Shown: in pieces, positions 1 through 6,279 of the stretch
Layout: the number at the start of each line of letters is the position of its first letter
Position numbering within the stretch: the first letter of the stretch is position 1
Assembly: GCA_900551135.1 (NCBI GenBank)
Contig: URUX01000145.1
Location: 1 to 6,279, forward strand
DNA length: 6,279 bases
Direction of reading: 5' to 3'
Source of the DNA: an uncultured Clostridium sp.
Lineage (GTDB): Bacteria; Bacillota; Clostridia; Lachnospirales; Lachnospiraceae
Translations under genes and position numbers: made by a program
The notes under the pieces: generated by a model
What the model was told of the DNA's origin: nothing
The model's input: the letters and a program-made list of their open reading frames with translations, nothing else
The model's database searches: none

Positions 1-12
1 GGTACAGGTGAG

Positions 13-52
13 GGGGCCGCAAAATCATCGAATGAAACGATTTTGCGGCCCC
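13..52. terminator. Strong 14-bp inverted repeat, possible terminator
   Basis: Bases 13-26 (GGGGCCGCAAAATC) are perfectly complementary to 39-52, leaving a 12-base loop. The hairpin lies about 40 bases past the stop codon of the HD-GYP gene on the minus strand, where a terminator would be expected. The U-tract is weak: the plus strand has only TTT after the stem, and the minus strand has none. It could instead terminate a plus-strand gene lying to the left of the window, or serve both directions. The inverted repeat itself is certain; its role as a terminator is inferred. Confidence 0.65.
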
Positions 53-90
53 TTTAAACGATATCGGAAACAATCCAGATGGGTTCTCTG

Positions 91-2018
91 TTACCGGAAA
101 ATTAATGCACCTGGACGGTTCTCAATTTCCTGCTGGATTTGGTAATAGGCCTCTAACCGGCCAGTCGTAAGAAGCTGGCGGAAACAGTTTTTCAGAGCCT
201 CGTTTTGTATAATGAAATCTACTAAAAAGCCGGAATATCTGGTGTTTTTTGACAGTTCCATCTCTTCTAATACCATGTCAACGGTTTTGGCCTGGGCATA
301 ACATCGGCCATGGCTGTCAGTAGCCGCATCCAGGCTGTCGCAAATGGTAATCATATCTGTAAAAATGCGAACCGGAGACTTGGTGTTATCAAAGTCCACC
401 GGGTAGCCAAATGTTCCGTCATAACTTTTGTGATGGCCTGCTGCAATGTCGTGGAAAATCGAAAAAACAGGAAGGTTTTTCAGGATGCTTCCTCCTGCAG
501 CGGGGTGCTGCTTGATAATCTGAAATTCCAAATCTGTAATTTTACGGTACTGCTGGGTAATGACGTTTGGACAGGTCACTTTTCCAATGTCATGAAGGAG
601 TGCAGCTGTATAAACAAAGTCCAGAATGGTTTCCTGACATCTGGTTACTTCCTCTGCAGAATGAGTTTGAAACTGTCCAATAAAACATTCCGGACATTGG
701 GAAATCAATGCCTTCGACAGCTCTGCCGCTAATTTGCCGACCATAACAGAATGGATGGCAGTTTGTACCTGCCTGAAAATAGTCAGACGGACTAAATAAT
801 ACAAAAAGGAAGTAGGGTCATCCATGTATTGGGCAGACCGGCACAGATAATAGTAGTTCTGGCGGCTGGAAATATAGTTATAATAAGCATTGATGGAAAG
901 AGTAGAGGAATATTCTGCAAACAGCTTGGTGATTTTGCGGTAAAGCCGATTGTTTTCAGCCTGGATCTCATCGGATCGTCTGTCTGGATTGCGAAGAAGG
1001 ATATCAGCAGTCAGATAGACATCCTGGACGGCACAAAAGGTATTATAGTCCTCGTTTCTGGAAGCAGGAAGCACTTCGTGGTACAGTTGTTCTGTATACT
1101 CTTTGAGAGCCTCGACAATTTCCTGTTCTTTGCCTTTGCCAATCAGCCGTTCGGCCATTAGATGAATTAAATTTTTTCGAATATCAAGAAACCGGGATTC
1201 CGCACCATTTTCACTGTGATTCCATACTTTTTCTGCAGCTTTATAAAAAATAGCGGCCTGTGAGGGATTACATCCTGTCAGCGAAATGCTCAAAACAGCC
1301 TGAGCCATATAGTAATCGAAGAACGGCAGTATTTTATTAAATTCATAGTTTTCATCTGTATTCTGTACCCATGTTTTTGCAAAAGAAGCAAATTCGTAAA
1401 ATTTCAGAATATCAGAGAATGGAGATTTTTCGAGAGAATGATATACGTGATGGATACTGGTAAGCTGATCCAGGGCAATATCGTAGATGCTCAGGCCCAT
1501 ACTTTGTTCTTCAGCTGTCAAATCAAAAAAGTGTTTTTCATAATAAAACGCAGCTTTTTTACATTCGGATATGATTTCTTCTCCCAGATTAACAGCATCC
1601 AGCATAAGATAACAGCATGCGCGAATAGTATGGCATTTCATCAGGCCGATCTCATTTTCCTGTCTGGTATAAAATTGGATTAGAGAGTCTGTAACCGCAG
1701 CAATGGTTCCCAAATCTTCCAGACGGGTAATCTGGCGGAAGAGATATGCGGTCAGGGAATCTGCACATTCCTGATTCCAGCGTTCCGGGTCTTGTAAAAA
1801 ATACCCAAGATGGGTTTCCAGAGGTTCTGAAAGAGAACGGGCCGTTTTCCGGATGGCTTCGGAATTGCGGTGGTATTTTTGAATCCATTCTTTTCCGGTA
1901 ATATTTTTTGCAATCAGATCATTGCTGTCTGAGTTTAACTGGTGGATTTTTTGCTGATAATCATCAAAAAGGATTTCCAGTCACTTCTTGTAGTAAAGCC
2001 ATGAGACAGGAGGTTCAT
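91..2018 (-). CDS. HD-GYP domain phosphohydrolase, frame broken near its 5' end
   Basis: This is a probable cyclic-di-GMP phosphodiesterase-type cytosolic protein of about 642 residues if the frame is repaired. The intact frame runs from about 1980 to the TAA at 91-93; residue numbers here count from the TTG codon at 1713. The C-terminal half carries the HD-GYP metal-site pattern: H321, HDIGK at 374-378, H403, HH at 427-428, DGTFGYP at 432-438 and D459 in CDSLDAAT. The GYP loop has an extra Phe and the segment after it departs from the usual consensus. The first 300 residues are helical and TPR-like, a possible sensor or protein-interaction region. The start is placed at ATG 2018 because AAGGAG lies nine bases upstream and a TTGACA/TATACT promoter lies beyond it. 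That frame (MNLLSHGFTTRSDWKSF) runs into TAA at 1935, and the main frame has TGA at 1981-1983, so one base is missing between them. Restoring one T in the T5 run at 1966-1970 gives a continuous protein. It may be a recent pseudogene, a sequencing error, or a gene using a downstream start. Confidence 0.85.
1966..1970 (-). other. Likely one-base deletion causing the HD-GYP frameshift
   Basis: The minus strand has a run of five T at this point. Upstream, the frame from ATG 2018 reads WKSFL and soon stops. Downstream, the long frame reads FDDYQQK. Adding one T gives WKSFFDDYQQK and joins the two without interruption. The change could lie anywhere between 1983 and 1937; the homopolymer is simply the most economical site. 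Confidence 0.6.
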
Positions 2019-2027
2019 ATTAGTATT

Positions 2028-2108
2028 CTCCTTAACCAGAATCACATATAAAAAGATAATGATACAAATATTGAGATTAGTATATCAAAATTAGGGGGAA
2101 ATTGTCAA
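2028..2108 (-). promoter_or_regulatory. Sigma-A-type promoter and ribosome binding site of the HD-GYP gene
   Basis: Reading the minus strand, a perfect TTGACA (2108-2103) is followed after 18 bases by TATACT (2084-2079), five of six matches to the -10 consensus. Transcription would start near 2072 and give a leader of about 55 bases. The leader ends in AAGGAG (2033-2028), nine bases before ATG 2018. I see no riboswitch-like fold in so short a leader. Confidence 0.75.
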
Positions 2109-2143
2109 CGCAGTCATTTGGGGCAGGGAATGAAACATAAACG

Positions 2144-2198
2144 AAAATTGAGCATTTCCGTATCAATCCAATGATTTTTATCGGAAATGCCCAATTTT
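2144..2198 (-). terminator. Terminator after the transporter gene
   Basis: Arms 2147-2160 and 2182-2195 form a 14-bp stem, extendable by three A-T pairs on the outside (2144-2146 with 2196-2198), with a 21-base loop. As minus-strand RNA the only imperfect position is a G-U pair; as plus-strand RNA it becomes an A-C mismatch, so the minus direction is favoured. The minus strand continues into TTTTCGTTT. It begins about 15 bases past the transporter stop and separates the transporter from the HD-GYP promoter, so the two genes are probably separate units. Confidence 0.85.
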
Positions 2199-2212
2199 TT
2201 TAAAATAGATTA

Positions 2213-3685
2213 TCAGAACAGCACCAGCGCAGCAGGAATTCCAATGGCACAAATGATAACCAGTTCAATCAATACAAACAGGGATGTATATTGATAAACA
2301 TACTTGGATTCCAGCCAGTCCTTATTTCCGTGAAGCATTGCTGCAAACGGAGAAGCAGCAGGCGTAATGCCGGCGCTGGACAGTACGAAGATAATTAATA
2401 AGGCTGCCAAAGGAGCCGGATTCATGCCGGAGGTTAAACAGAAGGTAGCAATAACCGGCTGAAGCAGCATGCCAATTACCAGACTGTTGCACAGGTTTGT
2501 TAAGATTACCGTAATTACCATCAGCATGAGACAGAAGGTTACAGAGGACATATTCTGGAAAATCGGTCCTAAAATGACATTGAGGAATGCAGAGATTCCT
2601 GTGGATTCATTTGTCAGTACATTGCCTAACAGAATAGCGGATGTACACAGGAAAAACGTTGGCCATGCAAAGTTGGACATTACCTTTCCAAATGGAAGAA
2701 CCGGTGTAGAATCGCCTTTGTTTAAATTTACACAGGCAAGAACAGCCGTATATCCAATGGCAATGCCGTAACTGTTCTGGCTTAAGAATCCGATAAAGCC
2801 GGTTTTTGGCAAAATACTTGGAAGCAGCATGGACAAAATATATAGAATAAAGGTTACTGCCATAAATTTCTGATTGTTATTTAAAGGAGGAAGCGGATTC
2901 TTTTTCAGCTTTTCCACATCCAGATTCTTTAATTTGCTTACATCTGGGCGAAGCACAAATTTACAGAATAAAATAATGACAACCAGGGCGATTACCGCAT
3001 GCAGGATAGCCAGGAACATATAAGAAGCATTGTTGACAATGACTTTATTGCCCATGTTTTCTGTAATGGTAGAGAAATTGTTAAGCAGAGCCAGGCTGTT
3101 TCCGCTGTAAGGCGGTACTGGGAAACCTAACATAGCGCCAAATGCAACTAAAATAACCATGATAGTAGGATATTTGTCGCCCTTTTTCATTCCAATGTCC
3201 TGGGAAATATCATAAAGAACCGGCCAGAACAGAAAGATCGGGGAAAAGGGGCCGATAAATGCAGACATCAGCATGGAGCCGAACATCAGCATGGCAGAGA
3301 ATACCCAGGGTCTTCCGTTATTGATTTTTAAAGTCAGGAAAAAGCGGCCGATATAGGCAGTCAGGCGATTGTGTACCAGACAGTTCATAACAATCATTAA
3401 GAAGAACATCTGTACAACAACAGGAGCACCAAAAGCGCTTTGAAGCACCTGGCCCATTGGGGCATAACTGGAAACGCCCACCATAAAAATAGACAGCAGG
3501 CTGGCCCAGACCGGATCAACGGTGGTCCATAAATACAAGGTTCCAATAAAGATTCCTAGAATTTCCATTCCTACCGGAGTTACCTTGGGAAGGGTAAAAG
3601 GAAGATGGGGAAAGAGCAGCATAATAGACACGCCTATGATAGCGTGAACTGCCTTAAGGCTGACAGGAAAACTTTTCCTATTCAT
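2213..3685 (-). CDS. SLC13/DASS-like anion transporter, inner-membrane permease
   Basis: This is a 490-residue, very hydrophobic membrane protein with roughly 11 to 14 membrane segments in two halves joined by a charged loop around residues 246-272. Length and layout fit the ion-transporter superfamily, closest in feel to SLC13/DASS sodium-coupled carriers of dicarboxylates or other anions. The two hairpin-tip motifs are present in altered form: FPVPPYSGNSL at about 188-198 in the first half, and TNLCNSLV at about 396-403 followed by GITPAASPF at about 439-447 in the second. The classical Ser-Asn-Thr motif is not seen, so the substrate is uncertain. I chose the ATG at 3685 because GGAGG (3699-3695) lies nine bases before it. 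An in-frame ATG at 3706 would add seven residues, but it has no ribosome binding site and would put this GGAGG inside the gene. It ends in TGA just before a terminator. It is divergent from a Crp/Fnr-family regulator, which suggests local control by that protein. Confidence 0.85.
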   Translation of the reverse strand: MNRKSFPVSLKAVHAIIGVSIMLLFPHLPFTLPKVTPVGMEILGIFIGTLYLWTTVDPVWASLLSIFMVGVSSYAPMGQVLQSAFGAPVVVQMFFLMIVMNCLVHNRLTAYIGRFFLTLKINNGRPWVFSAMLMFGSMLMSAFIGPFSPIFLFWPVLYDISQDIGMKKGDKYPTIMVILVAFGAMLGFPVPPYSGNSLALLNNFSTITENMGNKVIVNNASYMFLAILHAVIALVVIILFCKFVLRPDVSKLKNLDVEKLKKNPLPPLNNNQKFMAVTFILYILSMLLPSILPKTGFIGFLSQNSYGIAIGYTAVLACVNLNKGDSTPVLPFGKVMSNFAWPTFFLCTSAILLGNVLTNESTGISAFLNVILGPIFQNMSSVTFCLMLMVITVILTNLCNSLVIGMLLQPVIATFCLTSGMNPAPLAALLIIFVLSSAGITPAASPFAAMLHGNKDWLESKYVYQYTSLFVLIELVIICAIGIPAALVLF

Positions 3686-3718
3686 TGGTAGATACCTCCA
3701 TAACATTAATTTGTTATT

Positions 3719-3734
3719 ATTTTAACATATCATA
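3719..3734 (-). promoter_or_regulatory. Candidate transporter -10 elements
   Basis: On the minus strand, TATGAT (3734-3729) and TAAAAT (3724-3719) are both plausible -10 boxes. Neither has a recognisable -35 box at 17 bases. A weak -35 with the palindrome at 3750-3764 near that position is the pattern expected for an activator-dependent promoter. The exact start cannot be fixed from sequence. Confidence 0.4.
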
Positions 3735-3749
3735 CAAAAGCATTGCGAT

Positions 3750-3764
3750 AACATAGGCTATGTT
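3750..3764. promoter_or_regulatory. Palindrome AACATAG-g-CTATGTT, candidate operator
   Basis: Two perfect 7-base arms flank a single central G, midway between the divergent transporter and regulator genes. The centre (3757) is about 35 to 45 bases upstream of plausible minus-strand transcription starts, which suits activation of the transporter. It is about 54 bases upstream of the likely plus-strand start. Crp/Fnr-family sites usually have an even-length centre, so the odd spacing is a reason for caution. That the neighbouring regulator binds here is inference. Confidence 0.5.
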
Positions 3765-3774
3765 GTTGGGAAAT

Positions 3775-3828
3775 CTGGCAAATTTATAAAAATTATGGTA
3801 TGATAGCTGTGAATTATGATGTAAGGAG
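3775..3828 (+). promoter_or_regulatory. Regulator promoter with extended -10, and ribosome binding site
   Basis: TATGAT at 3799-3804 is preceded by TGG (3796-3798), giving an extended -10 element. CTGGCA (3775-3780) lies 18 bases upstream and matches four of six -35 bases. AAGGAG at 3823-3828 is eight bases before the GTG start at 3837, which supports that start. The leader is only about 25 bases. Confidence 0.65.
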
Positions 3829-3836
3829 ACAGGAAC

Positions 3837-4523
3837 GTGGAAAAGGTTCTGTTTGATCGTTTTTTAAATTATGGTAAAAAGATAGAAGTTCAGCGTGGGG
3901 AAATGATCTATAATGCTCTTTGTGATGAGGAAGAAAAAGCGGCATATTTTCTTATGTCCGGCGTTGTGGCAATGACAAATAATACTCTGGAGGGAGACGA
4001 GAGAATTTACTTATACATTGGCAGCCAACGTTTAATAGGATTTGCTCCGTTTTTGATTCAGGCAATAGGTCCAAGTTTTTTTGAAAACCGTTTCAGAAGA
4101 GTCGGCCATTGCCAGATTTCTCTCGTTGCAAAGACCCGATGTGAATTGTATCAGCTAAGCGGCGCAGTATGCCAGAAGCTGCTGGACAGCGACATGACGT
4201 TTAACCGGCTGGTTATTCAGGCGTTAACGGTAAATTATCTGGATTTGCTGGAGCATTTTCAACAGGAACTTGAAGAAAGTGCAGGGATCCGTTTTTGCCG
4301 GCTTTTGTTAGAAGCCTACCTGGAAATAGACGGAAAAATGGTAATTCCCAAAAATATTACCTTTGTGGAAATGTCAAAATATCTGGGGACTCATCCGGTA
4401 ACGGTGTCCCGTATTTTTGCTGTATTGAGAAGAGACGGATGCATTGATAAAGAAGAGGGAGTTGTAGTAATTAAAAATAAAGAAAAGTTGGTAGAGCTGA
4501 TTAAGCGGGGCGAGGATTTTTAA
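3837..4523 (+). CDS. Crp/Fnr-family transcriptional regulator
   Basis: This 228-residue protein has the usual Crp/Fnr length and order. An N-terminal beta-roll sensor domain covers about residues 10-105, a dimerisation helix about 110-145, and a C-terminal winged helix-turn-helix about 150-222. The DNA-reading segment is clear: FVEMSKYLGTHPVTVSRIF (176-194). Against E. coli Crp the recognition helix keeps Thr-Val-x-Arg, but the Glu that reads a G-C pair is replaced by Val, so its operator should differ from TGTGA-type sites. The cyclic-nucleotide pocket signature (FGE with a later Arg) is absent around residues 66-100, and there is no Fnr-like N-terminal cysteine cluster, so it probably senses something other than cAMP or an iron-sulfur-reported signal. 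Translation starts at GTG with AAGGAG eight bases upstream. It is divergent from the transporter, its most likely target, and ends at its own terminator. Confidence 0.9.
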   Translation: MEKVLFDRFLNYGKKIEVQRGEMIYNALCDEEEKAAYFLMSGVVAMTNNTLEGDERIYLYIGSQRLIGFAPFLIQAIGPSFFENRFRRVGHCQISLVAKTRCELYQLSGAVCQKLLDSDMTFNRLVIQALTVNYLDLLEHFQQELEESAGIRFCRLLLEAYLEIDGKMVIPKNITFVEMSKYLGTHPVTVSRIFAVLRRDGCIDKEEGVVVIKNKEKLVELIKRGEDF

Positions 4524-4561
4524 TGAATGAAATCGGATTCAGGGAGACAAAGAAGTATGGA

Positions 4562-4601
4562 AAAAGGCATGTGAAAAAGGTTCGTTTTTTCCATGCCTTT
4601 T
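4562..4601 (+). terminator. Terminator of the Crp/Fnr-family gene
   Basis: Arms AAAAGGCATG (4562-4571) and CATGCCTTTT (4592-4601) form ten pairs. The stem continues inward, past one bulged T, with GAAAAA (4573-4578) against TTTTTC (4586-4591), closing a 7-base loop. It starts about 40 bases past the regulator stop codon. The U-run is only TTTT and partly inside the stem. The same DNA lies at the lost C-terminal end of the minus-strand NTPase remnant. Confidence 0.75.
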
Positions 4602-4615
4602 CTGATTAATGTGGA

Positions 4616-4986
4616 ATCCCCAAAAACAGGAACAGGGCCATCTAGTGTATCCAGAACCATCTGGTGAAACCGTTTTGCACCGGCTTCATGGGGACCCAGT
4701 TCATCCATGATGATTAATGGGCAGCCTGCAGCCTGCCTGAGAGCCTGACAGCTTAGCTGATCGAACCGTGCGTCAATGGTTCCAGATAACGGTCTGTTTT
4801 TATAGTAAAAAATCCGCTGGCTTTACCGCAAAAGCGGCTTAATACAGTTTGAATCAGCGTTGATTTTCCAATTCCTTTCGGCCCGGTAAGGAATACATGG
4901 CGGATGGGATTTACCAGAGCAGTATAGCCGGAGCGTGTTGCTGGATTCCGGACGTCCCATAAAGCGGAAGAGTTTTTGACTGTCAT
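4616..4986 (-). pseudogene. Decayed P-loop NTPase (THEP1/NTPase_1-like) remnant
   Basis: The gene begins convincingly at ATG 4986, with AAAGGAG (5001-4995) eight bases upstream. Its first frame gives HVFLTGPKGIGKSTLI, a Walker A P-loop at residues 35-43, and then GFFTIK, but stops at 4753-4755. A second frame, offset by one base, carries ARFDQLSCQALRQ and then LIIMDELGPHE, a Walker B segment typical of this NTPase family, and PVPVFG. Adding one A to the A5 run near 4799-4803 would join the frames. Even joined, only about 40 residues separate GFFTIK from the Walker B, fewer than I recall for the family, so a stretch of roughly 30 residues seems deleted. After PVPVFG (about 4616) similarity stops and the open frame runs on, without family features, through the regulator's terminator to a stop at 4520. 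The C-terminal part is therefore missing. Family proteins hydrolyse nucleoside triphosphates or act as nucleotide kinases; this copy is unlikely to be active. Confidence 0.7.
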
Positions 4987-5022
4987 ACGAACTTCTCCTT
5001 TGTATCATTTTTACAGGAAGAC

Positions 5023-5057
5023 AAACGCAGCGTTTTATAGCACTTTAGCGCTTTATC
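5023..5057. promoter_or_regulatory. Palindromic leader region upstream of the NTPase remnant
   Basis: AAACGC-a-GCGTTT (5023-5035) is a perfect 13-base palindrome. Nearby, the minus strand reads AAAGCGCT followed at once by AAAGTGCT, a near-perfect tandem 8-mer. Both lie 40 to 70 bases upstream of ATG 4986, where an operator or promoter would sit. I could not pick a convincing -35/-10 pair. The function is unknown. Confidence 0.3.
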
Positions 5058-5080
5058 TTGACGAATTTACATCCCAATGA

Positions 5081-5096
5081 TATACTTTTCATGCCA
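5081..5096. other. Apparent junction between two sequence types
   Basis: To the left are minus-strand signals of the Gram-positive-type NTPase gene. To the right, the plus-strand open frame begins just after TGA 5078-5080 and is already in phase with 21-residue leucine-rich repeats by about 5096-5105. Upstream, none of the three plus frames continues the repeat pattern. Composition also differs: 34 G or C in bases 4681-4740 against 13 in 6001-6060. No direct repeats, transposase or attachment site are visible here. Confidence 0.6.
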
Positions 5097-6279
5097 ATAT
5101 CTTTTTAAAAACAATTGTCTGTTCGGAAAATATGTTTGATTTCTTGGATTTTACCGACAACTCACGTTTAACGAAAGTAGATTGCAGGAATAATCCTAAT
5201 ATGACGGCATGCTCTGTAAATTATATGTTTAGTACATTATGGGCATTGGACAGAGAAGTATATTCTGCTAACTTATTGATTGAAGGGTGTAATGCAGAAG
5301 GTGCGGATGATTCGGAAGTAACATCCAGTGATTATAAATGGATTACTGATATAACCTGTGACGGTTCTGCTAAATGTGATTCAATCGTTATTACACTAAA
5401 TCCGGCAGAGAATGGCACTTACAGGTTGGAGCAACCTACCCAGTATGGACAAAATTATAAAGAGGTCACAACGAAAGCGATGGTAGGTACTCCGGTAAAA
5501 GTTATAGCAACTCCGGATGCAGACTATGCATATAAAAGTGTTGTTGTTAATGGAATTGAGATTTCAGATACATTGTTCTGCCCGAAAGAGGCTTCTACAA
5601 TTGAAGTGAACTTTAAATCCACAAAAGTACCTTATATCACTGTTAATGTTCCTAACAATACAGATATGTCATTTGCATTGGGAGCGGAAGAAGAAGGAAC
5701 TGTTGTTACTGTTGATTGGGGAGATGGTACTTTGCAGACCTATACTATCGGTGAGAATTGGAAGAGAATTGATGGAAATTCAGTGGGGACTACCGTCACT
5801 ATAACCGGAGCTGTTATTGCTGCCAATTTTGAAAGTTATCCCGGCATGGGAGTTTGGGATAATCAATTGACTGGTATAGATATTTCTCATAATAATGATT
5901 TGGTTTGGTTGAGTACATATATGAATCCGATTCAATCGTTGACTGTTAGCAATTGTCCTAACCTGTTTTATTTAGATTGTTCTTATTGTGAATTATCGGA
6001 ATTAAATGTATCTGATAATCCATTATTGATTAATTTGATCTGTTATGGTAATGAAATAAGCAAGTTGGATCTAACTAAGAATACTCAATTAGAGGAATTG
6101 AATGCTAAGAATAATAAATTAGCGGAGTTGAATTTATCAAATAATCTGGGATTGACTATCCTTGATGTACAGAATAATTTATTGGAAAATATTGATGTAA
6201 CATCCATGAATGGGCTGGAAAAGCTTTATGCAAGTGGTAACAAGTTCTCAAATATAGATTTAACACACAATACAAAGCT
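5081..6279 (+). CDS. Leucine-rich-repeat surface-type protein, partial at both ends
   Basis: This open frame of about 400 codons continues past the end of the window. Domains in order: the tail of one leucine-rich repeat (LKTIVCSENM, from 5105) and one full 21-residue repeat beginning FDFLDFTDN (5135-5197); a linker; a beta-rich segment (about 5399-5620) containing GTPVKVIATPDADY and VVVNGIEI, like the bacterial repeat domains of secreted Bacteroidetes proteins; a PKD-like segment with VDWGDGT (about 5640-5860); then six exact 21-residue repeats from 5867 and part of a seventh. Such proteins are usually exported and cell-surface attached, binding proteins or glycans. There is no signal peptide and no ribosome binding site, and the first in-frame ATG (5132) falls inside repeat structure, so the real 5' end is probably missing. 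Domain style and AT-richness point to Bacteroidales, in contrast to the left part. The binding partner is unknown. Confidence 0.8.
5867..6279 (+). repeat. Array of 21-residue (63-base) leucine-rich repeats
   Basis: Repeat units begin at 5867, 5930, 5993, 6056, 6119 and 6182, each exactly 63 bases, with a partial seventh from 6245. The protein pattern is LxxLdlsxNxxLxxLxaxxNx, for example ISKLDLTKN and LAELNLSNN. The units are diverged at DNA level, so this is a protein repeat and not a young DNA duplication. Confidence 0.9.

Noticed and set aside
310..1161. Plus-strand open frames of 110 and 140 codons inside the HD-GYP gene
   Set aside because: They lie antisense to a conserved catalytic domain and have no start signals.
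1652..1888. A 78-codon minus-strand open frame overlapping the HD-GYP 5' region
   Set aside because: It is a shadow frame: the adjoining frame over the same bases gives a coherent continuation of the HD-GYP protein (GKEWIQKYH, RLEDLGTIAA), and this one has no ribosome binding site.
2019..2072. Possible cyclic-di-GMP riboswitch in the HD-GYP leader
   Set aside because: The leader is only about 55 bases and lacks the conserved riboswitch core and paired elements.
4543..4575. A five-codon frame (MEKGM) after AGGGAGA just past the regulator
   Set aside because: It lies inside the regulator's terminator hairpin and is too short; it is probably coincidence.
4823..5008. A 61-codon minus-strand open frame over the NTPase start
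   Set aside because: The alternative frame contains the P-loop and the ribosome binding site; this one shows no domain features.
1..6279. CRISPR arrays, tRNA or rRNA genes, insertion sequences
   Set aside because: No spaced direct repeats at DNA level, no tRNA-like cloverleaf, no rRNA segments and no transposase were seen on either strand.

Overview
The window splits into two parts that look like different organisms. Bases 1 to about 5080 read like a low-to-mid GC Gram-positive anaerobe, most likely a Clostridia/Lachnospiraceae-type Firmicute: the genes carry strong AAGGAG or GGAGG ribosome binding sites, sigma-A-like promoters and Rho-independent-type hairpins, and the protein families fit. 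From about 5081 to the end the sequence becomes AT-rich and encodes a leucine-rich-repeat surface-type protein of the style common in Bacteroidales, with no recognisable start, signal peptide or ribosome binding site. The organism assignments are inference from style; no database search was possible.

Layout of the left part. A 14-bp perfect hairpin (13-52) lies at the edge. An HD-GYP phosphohydrolase gene (minus strand, 91-2018) has a TTGACA/TATACT promoter and a good ribosome binding site. Its first 15 or so codons are out of frame with the rest, most simply by loss of one T in a T5 run. A terminator (2144-2198) separates it from an SLC13/DASS-like membrane transporter (minus, 2213-3685). 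A 130-base intergenic region with an AACATAG-g-CTATGTT palindrome divides the transporter from a divergent Crp/Fnr-family regulator (plus, 3837-4523), which ends at its own hairpin terminator (4562-4601). The transporter and regulator look like an uptake gene and its local regulator. Next, on the minus strand, is a decayed P-loop NTPase (4616-4986): its start signals and Walker A and B motifs survive, but it has a frame break, an apparent internal deletion and a lost C-terminus.

Layout of the right part. The open frame 5081-6279 contains about one and a half 21-residue leucine-rich repeats, a linker, a beta-rich bacterial repeat-like domain, a WGDGT (PKD-like) segment, and then six exact 21-residue leucine-rich repeats and part of a seventh running off the window. 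Because repeat periodicity is already under way at the first open codons, the gene appears cut at its 5' side. The point near 5081-5096 is therefore either a chimeric assembly join or a real recombination breakpoint.

I see no convincing new multi-gene system. The most notable items are the junction, two frame breaks that both fall at five-base homopolymers, and the divergent regulator/transporter pair with its palindrome.
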